Assembly (NCBI RefSeq): GCF_004006175.1
Contig: NZ_CP033219.1
Coordinates: 1,488,001-1,552,000 of the forward strand
Reading direction: 5' to 3'
DNA length: 64,000 bases
Source: Parasedimentitalea marina
GTDB lineage: Bacteria; Pseudomonadota; Alphaproteobacteria; Rhodobacterales; Rhodobacteraceae
Below the pieces are notes generated by a model, which did not search any database, had not been told where the DNA came from, and saw only the letters and a program-made list of their open reading frames with translations. Made by a program: the position numbers and the translations under genes. Shown here one piece after another: positions 54,090-62,548 of the stretch; position 1 is the stretch's first letter, and each line of letters begins with the position of its first letter.

Positions 54090-55642
54090 TGCTCAGCCCT
54101 CTTTAGAACCGCGTCAATGTAGATGTCTGGATCAAACAGCTGTGCGGCGGTGGCATTGGTATAGTCCAACATGGGGCCCGCGAATACGGTCAGCAGCACC
54201 AGTCCGGCCAGAAGACCAAAGCAGGCGACAAATGGCAGGGTAGGGGCCGAAGGTGCCAAGGCCTCTGGTTGGGCCTGGGCGTCATCCACTGGCACCTCAG
54301 GTTCGGGCTCACGGATATGACTGGCGTCATGGCTTTTCCAGAAGATCTCGGTTCCGGCGCGGGCGAAGCCGATGATGGTGATCAGCGAGCCGACCAGAAT
54401 GACGGCCCAGATCCACCAGACCAGATCATGGCCGCGGGCCGCGTCCATGACCAGCAGCTTGCCGACGAACCCTGACAATGGAGGCATTCCGGCCATGGCG
54501 ATGGCGCCGACAAAGAACAGGGATGCAATCAGCCCGGTCTGTGCCATGGGGCGTTGTGCGATGATGTCGCCACCCCGGCGCTCCATCACCAGATCGGCGA
54601 CCAGGAACAAAAGGCCAGCAGCAAGGGTTGAATGTACGGTGTAATAGAGCGCCGCTGCGGTGGCTTGCGGCGTAAACAGAGCAATCGCCACCAGCAGCGT
54701 GCCCATGGACGCGATCGCGCCAAAGGCGACCAAGCGCCCAATTTCGCGTGCGCCCAGCACACCAATCGCTCCGATTGCCAAGGTCAGCAGCGCCGCGGGC
54801 AACAGCCAGTCGCCGATCAACCCTGCGGTGGCTGCGACCTCGGGGCCAAACACCAGCGTATACATGCGCAGGATGCCATAGGCGCCCACTTTGGTCATGA
54901 TGGCAAACAATGCCGCCACCGGCAGGGGGGCATTGGCATAAGAGGCTGGCAGCCAGAAGTGCAGCGGCAGCACAGCGGCCTTGATGGCAAAGACCAGAAG
55001 CAACATGATTGCACCCACCCGCAACAGGGCGGTATCATCCGCTGGCAGCTCGCCCACGCGGACCGCCAGATCGGCCATGTTCAGCGTGCCCGTGACTGAG
55101 TAGAGCGTGCCCAGGGCAAACAGGAACAGGCTGGAGCCCAGCAGGTTATAGACCACATATTGCACCCCGGCCTGCAGCCGCTTGGTGCCGCCGCCGTGAA
55201 TCATCAACCCATATGAAGCGATCAGCAGAACCTCGAAGAACACAAACAGGTTAAAGGCATCGCCGGTCAGAAAAGCCCCGAGAATGCCCATCAGCTGGAA
55301 TTGCAGCAGTGCGTGGAAATGGCGGCCTCGGGCATCCCAGCCTGATCCGATCGCATAGAGCACAACCGCAAGGGCCAACCCACTGGTCAGCAGCAGCATC
55401 AGGGCCGAGAGGCGGTCCAGCACCAGCACAATGCCAAAAGGAGCAGGCCAATTGCCCAGCTCATAGACCTGAACGGTGCCGTCAGCGGCCTGCGCCCCCA
55501 GCACCAGGGTGATCGCCAGCAGCGCGATGACGCTGGCAAGCGAGAAGATCCGTTGCAGGCTCAGGTGGTGACGCAGCACCATGATGGTGAAAGGCGCGAC
55601 AATAGCGGGCAGCACCACAGGCGCAATCAGCAGGTGGTTCAT
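54086..55642 (-). CDS. mnhD: Multisubunit Na+/H+ antiporter subunit D
   Basis: A 518-residue proton-translocating subunit related to NADH dehydrogenase NuoN/M/L. About 14 membrane helices, including the conserved Lys in AIKAAVLPLHFWLPASYANA and SGFVGKLLVMDAARGHD. The C-terminal 60 residues are hydrophilic and Pro-rich (EPEPEVPVDDAQAQPEA). It is coupled to mnhC and mnhE by 4-nt overlaps. Confidence 0.94.
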   Translation of the reverse strand: MNHLLIAPVVLPAIVAPFTIMVLRHHLSLQRIFSLASVIALLAITLVLGAQAADGTVQVYELGNWPAPFGIVLVLDRLSALMLLLTSGLALAVVLYAIGSGWDARGRHFHALLQFQLMGILGAFLTGDAFNLFVFFEVLLIASYGLMIHGGGTKRLQAGVQYVVYNLLGSSLFLFALGTLYSVTGTLNMADLAVRVGELPADDTALLRVGAIMLLLVFAIKAAVLPLHFWLPASYANAPLPVAALFAIMTKVGAYGILRMYTLVFGPEVAATAGLIGDWLLPAALLTLAIGAIGVLGAREIGRLVAFGAIASMGTLLVAIALFTPQATAAALYYTVHSTLAAGLLFLVADLVMERRGGDIIAQRPMAQTGLIASLFFVGAIAMAGMPPLSGFVGKLLVMDAARGHDLVWWIWAVILVGSLITIIGFARAGTEIFWKSHDASHIREPEPEVPVDDAQAQPEALAPSAPTLPFVACFGLLAGLVLLTVFAGPMLDYTNATAAQLFDPDIYIDAVLKRAEQ

Positions 55643-55992
55643 GCGTCATCTCCTGCGCGCGTCGTGTCTTCGACCATGTCAATCTGGTCATCCTTGGCCG
55701 ACAAGTAGGCCCCCAGCGCAATCATCACCACGACGGCTGTCATGCCAAATGAGATCACGATGGCGGTCAGCACCAGCGCCTGTGGCAGTGGATCGGTATA
55801 GGCGACCTCGGCGTATTTGTTCAGCACCGGAGGGGCGTTGACCATCAATCGTCCAGTGGCAAACAGAAACAGGTTCACGCCATAGGTCAGCAGCGAAAGT
55901 CCCAGAATAACGGGAAAGGTACGTTTGCGCAGGATCAGATAGACCCCCGCTGCGGTCAGAATGCCAACGGCCGAGGCAAACAGGAATTCCAT
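55639..55992 (-). CDS. mnhC: Multisubunit Na+/H+ antiporter subunit C
   Basis: A 117-residue NuoK-like subunit with three helices (VGILTAAGVYLILRKRTFPV; ILGLSLLTYGVNLFLFATG; VLTAIVISFGMTAVVVMIAL). I use ATG 55992, with GGAGG 7 nt before it; a TTG at 55998 overlaps the mnhA stop. The C-terminus is acidic. Confidence 0.93.
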   Translation of the reverse strand: MEFLFASAVGILTAAGVYLILRKRTFPVILGLSLLTYGVNLFLFATGRLMVNAPPVLNKYAEVAYTDPLPQALVLTAIVISFGMTAVVVMIALGAYLSAKDDQIDMVEDTTRAGDDA

Positions 55993-55994
55993 TC

Positions 55995-58856
55995 TCAAGC
56001 CTCCTCTTCACTCTTGGGCGCGTCATCGCGGGCCGGGTTGATGTCCATTGCGTGTTCCGACTGCATACCGGGCTGCCAGGCGAAGCGCGCCAGGCTTTCC
56101 AGGGTCAGCATCACCGCGCCAACCACGGCAAGGAATACGCCGAGGTCAAACAGCGCTGCAGTGGCCCATTCGAATTTCTCGAGTGGCGGCCAGTGCAGGT
56201 AACCAAAAGAGCTGGTCAGGAAAGGCCTGCCCGCCAGCCATGACCCCATGCCGGTGGTGGCCGCAATCAGCACCCCAGAGCCGATAATGCCGTGGTAATA
56301 AAACCGTTGTCGCTCGGCCGCCCAGCCAAACCCCGAGGCCATATACTGCATCAACATGGCAATCGCCGCGATCAAGCCGGCGATGAAACCACCACCCGGC
56401 AGGTTGTGGCCGCGGAAGAAGATATAACCCGCAACCATCAGTGCCAGTGGCATCATCACCCGCGTGGCAACAACCATCATCAACGGGTGCGGATCACCGT
56501 CTTGTGGCAGGTCGGGTTTGCGATTCAGCAGATATGCGCGCACCTTCGAGCCCAGAATGGCCTCGGTCAGGGCGTAGATTACAACAGCAGCGATCCCCAG
56601 CACGATGATCTCGCCAAAGGTATCGTAGCCCCGGAAGTCAACCAGGATCACGTTGACCACATTGGTTCCGCCGCCGCCCTTGTACGAGTTGGCGAGGTGG
56701 AATTCAGAAATCGACGGCGCGATGAACTCACGGGTCATCAGCGCGTAGATCAGCCCCCCAATGCCTGCACCGGCGACAGTTGCAATTGCACCATCCCGCA
56801 ACCGGGTACTGACGGGGCTTTCAACCGGCGTTTCCTTGGGCAGAAAGTTCAGCGCCAGCAGCATCAGAATGATGGTGACAACCTCGACCGAGATCTGCGT
56901 CAGCGCCAGATCCGGCGCCGATAGATAGTTGAACGACAGCGAGACAACCAGACCCACAACGCCGATTAACACCAGTGACAGCAGACGTTTGCGGTGGTTC
57001 AGCACGATGAACAGCGTGGCCAGAACCAGGCTGATCCAACCGATAATCGGCAGCGGACCGGCCTCTTGCACCGCGCGTGTCGCCTGCGCGGCCACTCCGG
57101 ACTGATAGGCGTAAAATGAAATGCCGGTGGTAAAGACGATCATGATGGCCGAGTAGCGGGTGATCGAGCCATTGTGCAGCGCATCGCTGAGCCCTCGGCT
57201 GGCCCGGGTGACCGCACCAAGCAGAGCGTCAAAGATGTCCTTGGCCTCGGGGCGGGGCGCATCATTCCACATTTTCGCCAGTTTCGGATGGGCCCAAAGT
57301 AGAATGACACCGCCTGTAATGGCAGCGACTGACATCAGCAGCGCAGCGTTGATGCCGTGCCATAGCTTGGGGTTGAAATACGGTATTTGGCCATCGCCAA
57401 TCACTGCCGCAGCCGCCGTTGAAACAACCGGGCCGGAAATAATTCCAGGGGTTAGGCCAATCGCGACCACCAACAGCGCCAGAAAGGCGGGTGCCAGCCA
57501 CAGCCCGACACCGGGATCATGCGGCTGCGCGGGATAATCGCGCCGCTGCGGGCCCAGAAACACATGCACGATATAGCGAAACGAATAGGCAGCCGAGAAC
57601 ATGGCGGCAAAGACCGCCAGACCGGGCACCAGATAATGCGACTCGCGCCACAGGGTGGTGATGGTCTCTTGCAGCATCATCTCTTTGCTGAGGAAGCCGT
57701 TCAGCGGCGGAATACCAGCCATCGACAGCGAGGCAATGAGAACGATGGTAAAGGTGATCGGCATCAAATGCCTGAGCCCTCCCAATCGTTTGATATCACG
57801 GGTGTGGGCACTGTGGTCAACAATGCCAGCCGTCATGAACAGCGCAGCCTTGAATGTCGCATGATTGACGATGTGGAACACCGCCGCAATGGCGGCCGGC
57901 TTGGTGCCGAACCCCAGCAGCATGGTGATCAGCCCCAGATGGCTGACAGTTGAGAACGCCAGCAGCGCCTTCAGGTCATCCTTGAACAGGGCAATCACCG
58001 CGCCCAGCACCATGGTGATCAAGCCGGTGGTGGCGACGATATAGAACCAGGCCTCGGTTCCGGCCAGCACCGGCCACATCCGCGCCATCAGGAACAACCC
58101 GGCCTTTACCATGGTGGCCGAATGCAGATAGGCCGACACCGGTGTTGGCGCGGCCATCGCGTGCGGCAGCCAGAAATGGAACGGGAACTGCGCGGATTTG
58201 GTAAAGGCCCCGATCAGGATCAGGATCAGCGCGGGCAGATAAAGCGGCGAGGCCTGGATCAGCTCTTTGTGTTGTAAGATCACGGTCAGATCATAGGATC
58301 CGACGATGTGACCCAGGATCAGCATGCCCCCGATCATCGCCAGACCACCGGAGCCGGTCACCGCCAGCGCCATCCGCGCGCCTTGGCGCCCCTCGGGCAG
58401 GTGTTTCCAATAGCCGATCAACAGGAATGAGCTAAGGGACGTCAGCTCCCAGAAAACCAGCAAAAGCAGGATGTTGTCGGACAAAACGATACCGATCATC
58501 GCCCCCTGGAATAGCAGCAGATAGGTGTAGAACTGCCCCATCGGATCCTCACGCGACAGGTAGAACCGCGCATAAAGGATGATCAGCAGGCCAATGCCCA
58601 GAATGAGCCCAGCAAACAGCAGGCCCAGCCCATCAAGATAAAAGTTGGCGTTCAGTCCCAAGCCGGGCAGCCAATCCAGCCGTGCCTGCACCACGTCGCC
58701 GCGTAGAACGGCAGGGGCATTCAGTAACAGACCAATAAAGGCCAGCAGGGTGGTGAACCCGGCCGAGGCGGCTGCGGCATTGCGTCCGGCGCGGATCAAC
58801 AGCGCAGGGAAAAGCGCACCAAGAAAGGGCAGGGCCGCAATCAGAAAGAGGGACAC
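55995..58856 (-). CDS. mnhA: Multisubunit Na+/H+ antiporter fused subunit A/B (GTG start)
   Basis: A 953-residue fusion typical of alphaproteobacteria. Residues 1-~770 correspond to MnhA (NuoL-like; about 20 helices; FWELTSLSSFLLIGYWKHLP, SAQFPFHFWLPHAMAAPTPV and NHATFKAALFMTAGIVDHSA). The C-terminal ~180 residues correspond to MnhB (GHNLPGGGFIAGLIAAIAML; LDLGVFLAVVGAVMLTLE-like end). I chose GTG 58856, which has GGAG upstream; the next in-frame start is a TTG farther up. It is the first gene of the operon for Na+(K+)/H+ exchange and pH homeostasis. Confidence 0.94.
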   Translation of the reverse strand: MSLFLIAALPFLGALFPALLIRAGRNAAAASAGFTTLLAFIGLLLNAPAVLRGDVVQARLDWLPGLGLNANFYLDGLGLLFAGLILGIGLLIILYARFYLSREDPMGQFYTYLLLFQGAMIGIVLSDNILLLLVFWELTSLSSFLLIGYWKHLPEGRQGARMALAVTGSGGLAMIGGMLILGHIVGSYDLTVILQHKELIQASPLYLPALILILIGAFTKSAQFPFHFWLPHAMAAPTPVSAYLHSATMVKAGLFLMARMWPVLAGTEAWFYIVATTGLITMVLGAVIALFKDDLKALLAFSTVSHLGLITMLLGFGTKPAAIAAVFHIVNHATFKAALFMTAGIVDHSAHTRDIKRLGGLRHLMPITFTIVLIASLSMAGIPPLNGFLSKEMMLQETITTLWRESHYLVPGLAVFAAMFSAAYSFRYIVHVFLGPQRRDYPAQPHDPGVGLWLAPAFLALLVVAIGLTPGIISGPVVSTAAAAVIGDGQIPYFNPKLWHGINAALLMSVAAITGGVILLWAHPKLAKMWNDAPRPEAKDIFDALLGAVTRASRGLSDALHNGSITRYSAIMIVFTTGISFYAYQSGVAAQATRAVQEAGPLPIIGWISLVLATLFIVLNHRKRLLSLVLIGVVGLVVSLSFNYLSAPDLALTQISVEVVTIILMLLALNFLPKETPVESPVSTRLRDGAIATVAGAGIGGLIYALMTREFIAPSISEFHLANSYKGGGGTNVVNVILVDFRGYDTFGEIIVLGIAAVVIYALTEAILGSKVRAYLLNRKPDLPQDGDPHPLMMVVATRVMMPLALMVAGYIFFRGHNLPGGGFIAGLIAAIAMLMQYMASGFGWAAERQRFYYHGIIGSGVLIAATTGMGSWLAGRPFLTSSFGYLHWPPLEKFEWATAALFDLGVFLAVVGAVMLTLESLARFAWQPGMQSEHAMDINPARDDAPKSEEEA

Positions 58857-59101
58857 GTGATGATCTCCGGGCTTGGGCAAGGCAAATTTACAGTTGCCTA
58901 AGCATTTTTTGGCATCAGGGCCAGCCCCTGTAGGGGGGCAGAGACGGATTGCGATGTATTTTGTTGAATTCTCGCGCTTAAACTGGTGGTTCAGGGCGGC
59001 GTTGACAAGAACTTGATGGCTGCGTCAGTGGCTTTTTCTGACCGGGGCGGCTGAACATGCTAGGCGGCTTGTATAGAGACACCATTGATCTGGAGAGCCG
59101 A

Positions 59102-59563
59102 ATGCCCCAAGTGAACCTATCCAGACGACATGTGCTGCTTGGTGGCGGTTGTGCGGTTGCGGCGGTGGCAGGTGGCCTTTGGTGGCGTCGCCAGGCCCCG
59201 GATCACGATCAACCGCGATTGACTGTGGCCGAAGCCTATCAGCAGGCGCAAGCGGGCGAGATTACTTTGATCGACATTCGCACCCCGCTGGAATGGAAAA
59301 CAGTCGGCGTGCCCGTAGGAGGGCATCCGATCGATCTGCGGCGCGAAGATTTCGCCGAGGCCGTGGCACAGGCAGCCGGAGGCGACCGTAACGCGCCTAT
59401 CGCGCTGATCTGCGCCGCTGGCGTGCGTTCGGCCCGCATGACACTGGCATTGAGTGACGCGGGGTTCAGCAATATTATCGACGTTCCCGAAGGCATGCTA
59501 GGGTCACGCAGTGGACCTGGCTGGGTCGCCAGCAATCTGCCGGTTGCGCGGTGGCAGGAATGA
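59102..59563 (+). CDS. Twin-arginine-type exported rhodanese
   Basis: A 153-residue protein. The N-terminus NLSRRHVLLGGGCAVAAVAG looks like a twin-arginine signal with a hydrophobic core. The rhodanese domain has LIDIRTPLEW and the active-site loop LICAAGVRSARM with its Cys, so sulfurtransferase activity is plausible in the periplasm. GGAG precedes ATG 59102. Its stop overlaps the esterase ATG (ATGA). The pairing with the esterase is unexplained. Confidence 0.85.
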   Translation: MPQVNLSRRHVLLGGGCAVAAVAGGLWWRRQAPDHDQPRLTVAEAYQQAQAGEITLIDIRTPLEWKTVGVPVGGHPIDLRREDFAEAVAQAAGGDRNAPIALICAAGVRSARMTLALSDAGFSNIIDVPEGMLGSRSGPGWVASNLPVARWQE

Positions 59564-60387
59564 AGGGGGCAAGGGGTGTGGTTGGCGTGGCGCTGGCTCT
59601 CATCGCGGGTCTTTGGGGCGATGCAGCACGCGCAGGCTGTGATGGCTTGGCAGAACCCTGTCAGATCAGCACCGGTTCCTATCACATAAGTCTGCCGGAT
59701 GATGCGCAGAAACCAGTGCCCGTGGTGATGTTTTTGCATGGCTATGGGGGATCCGGCGCGGGCACGATGAAGAACAGGCCTATGGTCGAGGCTTTATTGG
59801 CGCGCGGCTATGCGGTGATTGCCCCAGATGCCACCCGGCGCCGCAATGGCAATAGATCCTGGGTGTTTTATCCCGGCTGGGAAGGCCGTGATGAGGCTGC
59901 GTTTCTGCGCGATGTGATGGCCGATGCGGGGGATCGGTTTGGTGTGTCTCTGCAGAATACGGTATTGGCCGGGTTTTCGGCCGGCGCTTTCATGGTGAAT
60001 TATCTGGCCTGTGAGGCCCCGGATGATTTTGCGGCCTATGCGCCGGTATCGGGTGGGTTCTGGCGACCTCAACCCGAGCGTTGTGTGGCCCCGATCCGAC
60101 TGTTTCACACCCATGGATGGAGCGATAGAACCGTGCCGCTGGAGGGGCGCTACCTGGGCGATAAGCAGTTTCAGCAAGGAGACATATATGCTGGTCTCGA
60201 GCTGTGGCGACAAACAAATGGCTGCGACGGTCATGCACCGGACAGGTCGTGGCAAGACGGGGAATTCCTGCGCCGCCGCTGGGACTGCGGCGTGGGCGGG
60301 GACATTCAGTTCACCTTGTTTTCGGGTGGACACACTCTGCCAAAAGGCTGGGCAGATCAAATGCTGAACTGGTTTGAAGCCGGGTAA
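59560..60387 (+). CDS. Secreted alpha/beta-hydrolase, PHB depolymerase/LpqC-type esterase
   Basis: A 275-residue hydrolase with a signal peptide (GVVGVALALIAGLWGDAARA). The fold shows VVMFLHGYGGSGAG (oxyanion hole), nucleophile Ser in LAGFSAGAFM, acid in HGWSDRTVPLEGR and His in SGGHTLPKG. This matches the polyhydroxybutyrate depolymerase/feruloyl esterase LpqC group. No PHB-binding domain is present, so a general esterase acting on extracellular esters is more likely. It overlaps the rhodanese gene by four bases. Confidence 0.87.
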   Translation: MKGARGVVGVALALIAGLWGDAARAGCDGLAEPCQISTGSYHISLPDDAQKPVPVVMFLHGYGGSGAGTMKNRPMVEALLARGYAVIAPDATRRRNGNRSWVFYPGWEGRDEAAFLRDVMADAGDRFGVSLQNTVLAGFSAGAFMVNYLACEAPDDFAAYAPVSGGFWRPQPERCVAPIRLFHTHGWSDRTVPLEGRYLGDKQFQQGDIYAGLELWRQTNGCDGHAPDRSWQDGEFLRRRWDCGVGGDIQFTLFSGGHTLPKGWADQMLNWFEAG

Positions 60388-60518
60388 TTCTATTTGCGGA
60401 ATTCGGTTCGAGCCACGGGGGTGTTCTACGAAGTATCTCAGGTTCTTTCACCGGATGTTCGATTTGTGCGCAACGGCTCCCGCCCGTCGTCGGCCTCCTT
60501 TCGGAGACGCTCCTCCCG

Positions 60519-60557
60519 TTGGGCCTGGCGCCGCGCTTTGCGCGGCGCCAGGCCCAA
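60519..60557. repeat. Long perfect palindrome, REP-like element
   Basis: Two 18-bp arms (60519-60536 and 60540-60557, beginning TTGGGCCTGGCG) are perfectly complementary around a 3-nt TTT loop. It lies between the convergent esterase and opgH genes. The absence of a T-run and the very long GC stem suggest a dispersed repeat or transcript-end stabiliser. Similar palindromes occur between genes of many roseobacters (from memory). Confidence 0.6.
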
Positions 60558-60658
60558 GTCCGCCAAGGGGATTTGGCAAAGCCAGATCCTCTGCGGGCAC
60601 GGGAGCGCACCGAGTCGTAGGGTGCGACGTCCTGAATATTGTGCGCGGGGCGTCGCGA

Positions 60659-62548
60659 CTATTCGGCGGCGTTGTGGCTTGGGCTGCCACCGTCCAGAAT
60701 ATGTTTAAGCCGAGCACGGCTGGTGCGAACGCTGTGGGTGATGGGCAGTTCGGCAAAGACCTCGCGGGTGCCCATCCAGGCATTGATCTGATGCACTACT
60801 GGCAGTCCGGACAGCGCCGATAGCGGAACCGCCAGGATCAGTGACACGGCAATTGGCAACAGCCAGAGCGACACCATGCCAGTTAGAATTCCAGCCCACA
60901 GCGCTATCCCACTCAGGGTTTCCAGCGCGTGGCTGACCACCAGTGTGGTCCAGCTGTAGCTACCGCCGTCGCGGGCCTGCGGTGCCCAGCCGCGTTGCAA
61001 CCCCAGAGCCGTGCGGATCACTGCGATCATTTGCTGCACCATCAGGATAGGCGCATAGAGGATCGCCAGCAGAATTTCGGAGGCGAAAGAGAGCGCAAAC
61101 CGGGCCGCTCCGCCATAGTCGCTAAACCGCGCACCAGTCAGTGGAAGCGCGGCGATGGCCAGCAGTTTCGGGGCCAGCAACATCGCATAGATTAGCAGAA
61201 TGACCAGCACGTGGCGCGGTTCGGACATATCCGGCCAAGAGGGCATCAAGGGGTTGCTCTCGCTGAAATAGGTCAGCACCGAGGCCTCCTCGCCGCGGCC
61301 GATGAGTGCCCAGATCACCAGCAATGCAAACCAGATTGGCGCCATCAAATACCCGATGGCCCCATGCAGCAGGTGAAACCGCGAGACCGCCCGAAAGCCT
61401 TTGGCGCGCAGCAGGTTCAGATGTTGTAGATTGCCCTGACACCACCGCCGGTCGCGCTGAATATGGTCGATCAAGGTCGGAGGGGTTTCCTCATATGATC
61501 CTTGAATGCGGGGCAGGAAGCGCACGGACCAGCCGGCCCTGGCCAGCAGGCCGGCCTCAACAAAATCATGGCTCATGATCAGTTTGTCCCGCCCGCCCAA
61601 GCGGCGGCCCAGCGGGCTGCGCAGATGGGGCAGACCGGCGCTGGCGGCAAAGGCGCGGGTGCGCAGGATGGCATTGTGGCCCCAATAGTTGCCCTCATGG
61701 CCGACCCAGCGGGACAGGCCCTCGGCCAGGGCGGCGCCGTGGACGCCATTGGCAAATTGCTGCATCCGGCCAAAGACCGACTGTGCGCCAATCAGTTGCG
61801 GATAGCTTTGGATCAACCCAGCACCGGGATCACGAGACAGCGCATTGGCCAGCCGGGCGATGGCGCGGCCGGTCATCAGGCTGTCGGCATCCAGCACCAG
61901 CATTGCCTCAAACCCGCCCCCCCAGCGGCTGACCCAGTCGGCGATATTACCCACCTTGCGGTCGGTGTTCTGTTCGCGGCGCCGGTAATACAGATTCACC
62001 CCCGGCGGCATCATCGCATGCAGCGCCCGGACCGAGATCAATTCCTGTTCGGCAATTGCGTCGTCGCGGGTATCAGATAGGATGAACATCGAGTAGTCAT
62101 GCACGCCACCCCGTTTACGCAAGTCTTCCAGCATGGTCTGCGCGTTGCCCAGCACATACCAGGGCACCTCGTTGTAGACCGGAATTAACAGCGCCACGCT
62201 CATCTTGCGAGCCGGTGCCAGTCGGCGCAGGCTGGGACGACGCGACAGCGAGTACAAGCCCAGCAAGACAGTAGAGACTGTGAAACAGATCCAAAAGAAG
62301 TTGAAAGCAATCAGCGTCAGCAACACCATTTCCAACCCCGAGAACCCGCCATCGGCAAACCAGCCCTGCATCACCCAGGTCAATAGCGCAGTCCCTGCCA
62401 TCGCCGGAGAGAACGCAAGTATCCGCCACAGAGCTACAGACTGCGGTGGCTGCTGGATTGGGGCGTTGTGATCCTGAAAGTCAGTCGAGAAATCCTGCGC
62501 CGGCATCGCCAATGGGTGTTCGGGCGGTAACAGGACGGGGCGGCTCAT
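60659..62548 (-). CDS. opgH: Glucan biosynthesis glucosyltransferase
   Basis: A 629-residue inner-membrane family-2 glycosyltransferase that builds the beta-glucan backbone of osmoregulated periplasmic glucans. Membrane helices flank a cytosolic catalytic domain with VALLIPVYNEVP, the DxD motif LVLDADSLMTG, and QRDRRWCQGN (QxxRW). Several C-terminal helices follow. It starts at ATG 62548, overlapping the opgG stop as ATGA; a GTG 9 nt upstream is less likely. It is shorter than the Escherichia coli homologue, as usual in alphaproteobacteria. Confidence 0.94.
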   Translation of the reverse strand: MSRPVLLPPEHPLAMPAQDFSTDFQDHNAPIQQPPQSVALWRILAFSPAMAGTALLTWVMQGWFADGGFSGLEMVLLTLIAFNFFWICFTVSTVLLGLYSLSRRPSLRRLAPARKMSVALLIPVYNEVPWYVLGNAQTMLEDLRKRGGVHDYSMFILSDTRDDAIAEQELISVRALHAMMPPGVNLYYRRREQNTDRKVGNIADWVSRWGGGFEAMLVLDADSLMTGRAIARLANALSRDPGAGLIQSYPQLIGAQSVFGRMQQFANGVHGAALAEGLSRWVGHEGNYWGHNAILRTRAFAASAGLPHLRSPLGRRLGGRDKLIMSHDFVEAGLLARAGWSVRFLPRIQGSYEETPPTLIDHIQRDRRWCQGNLQHLNLLRAKGFRAVSRFHLLHGAIGYLMAPIWFALLVIWALIGRGEEASVLTYFSESNPLMPSWPDMSEPRHVLVILLIYAMLLAPKLLAIAALPLTGARFSDYGGAARFALSFASEILLAILYAPILMVQQMIAVIRTALGLQRGWAPQARDGGSYSWTTLVVSHALETLSGIALWAGILTGMVSLWLLPIAVSLILAVPLSALSGLPVVHQINAWMGTREVFAELPITHSVRTSRARLKHILDGGSPSHNAAE

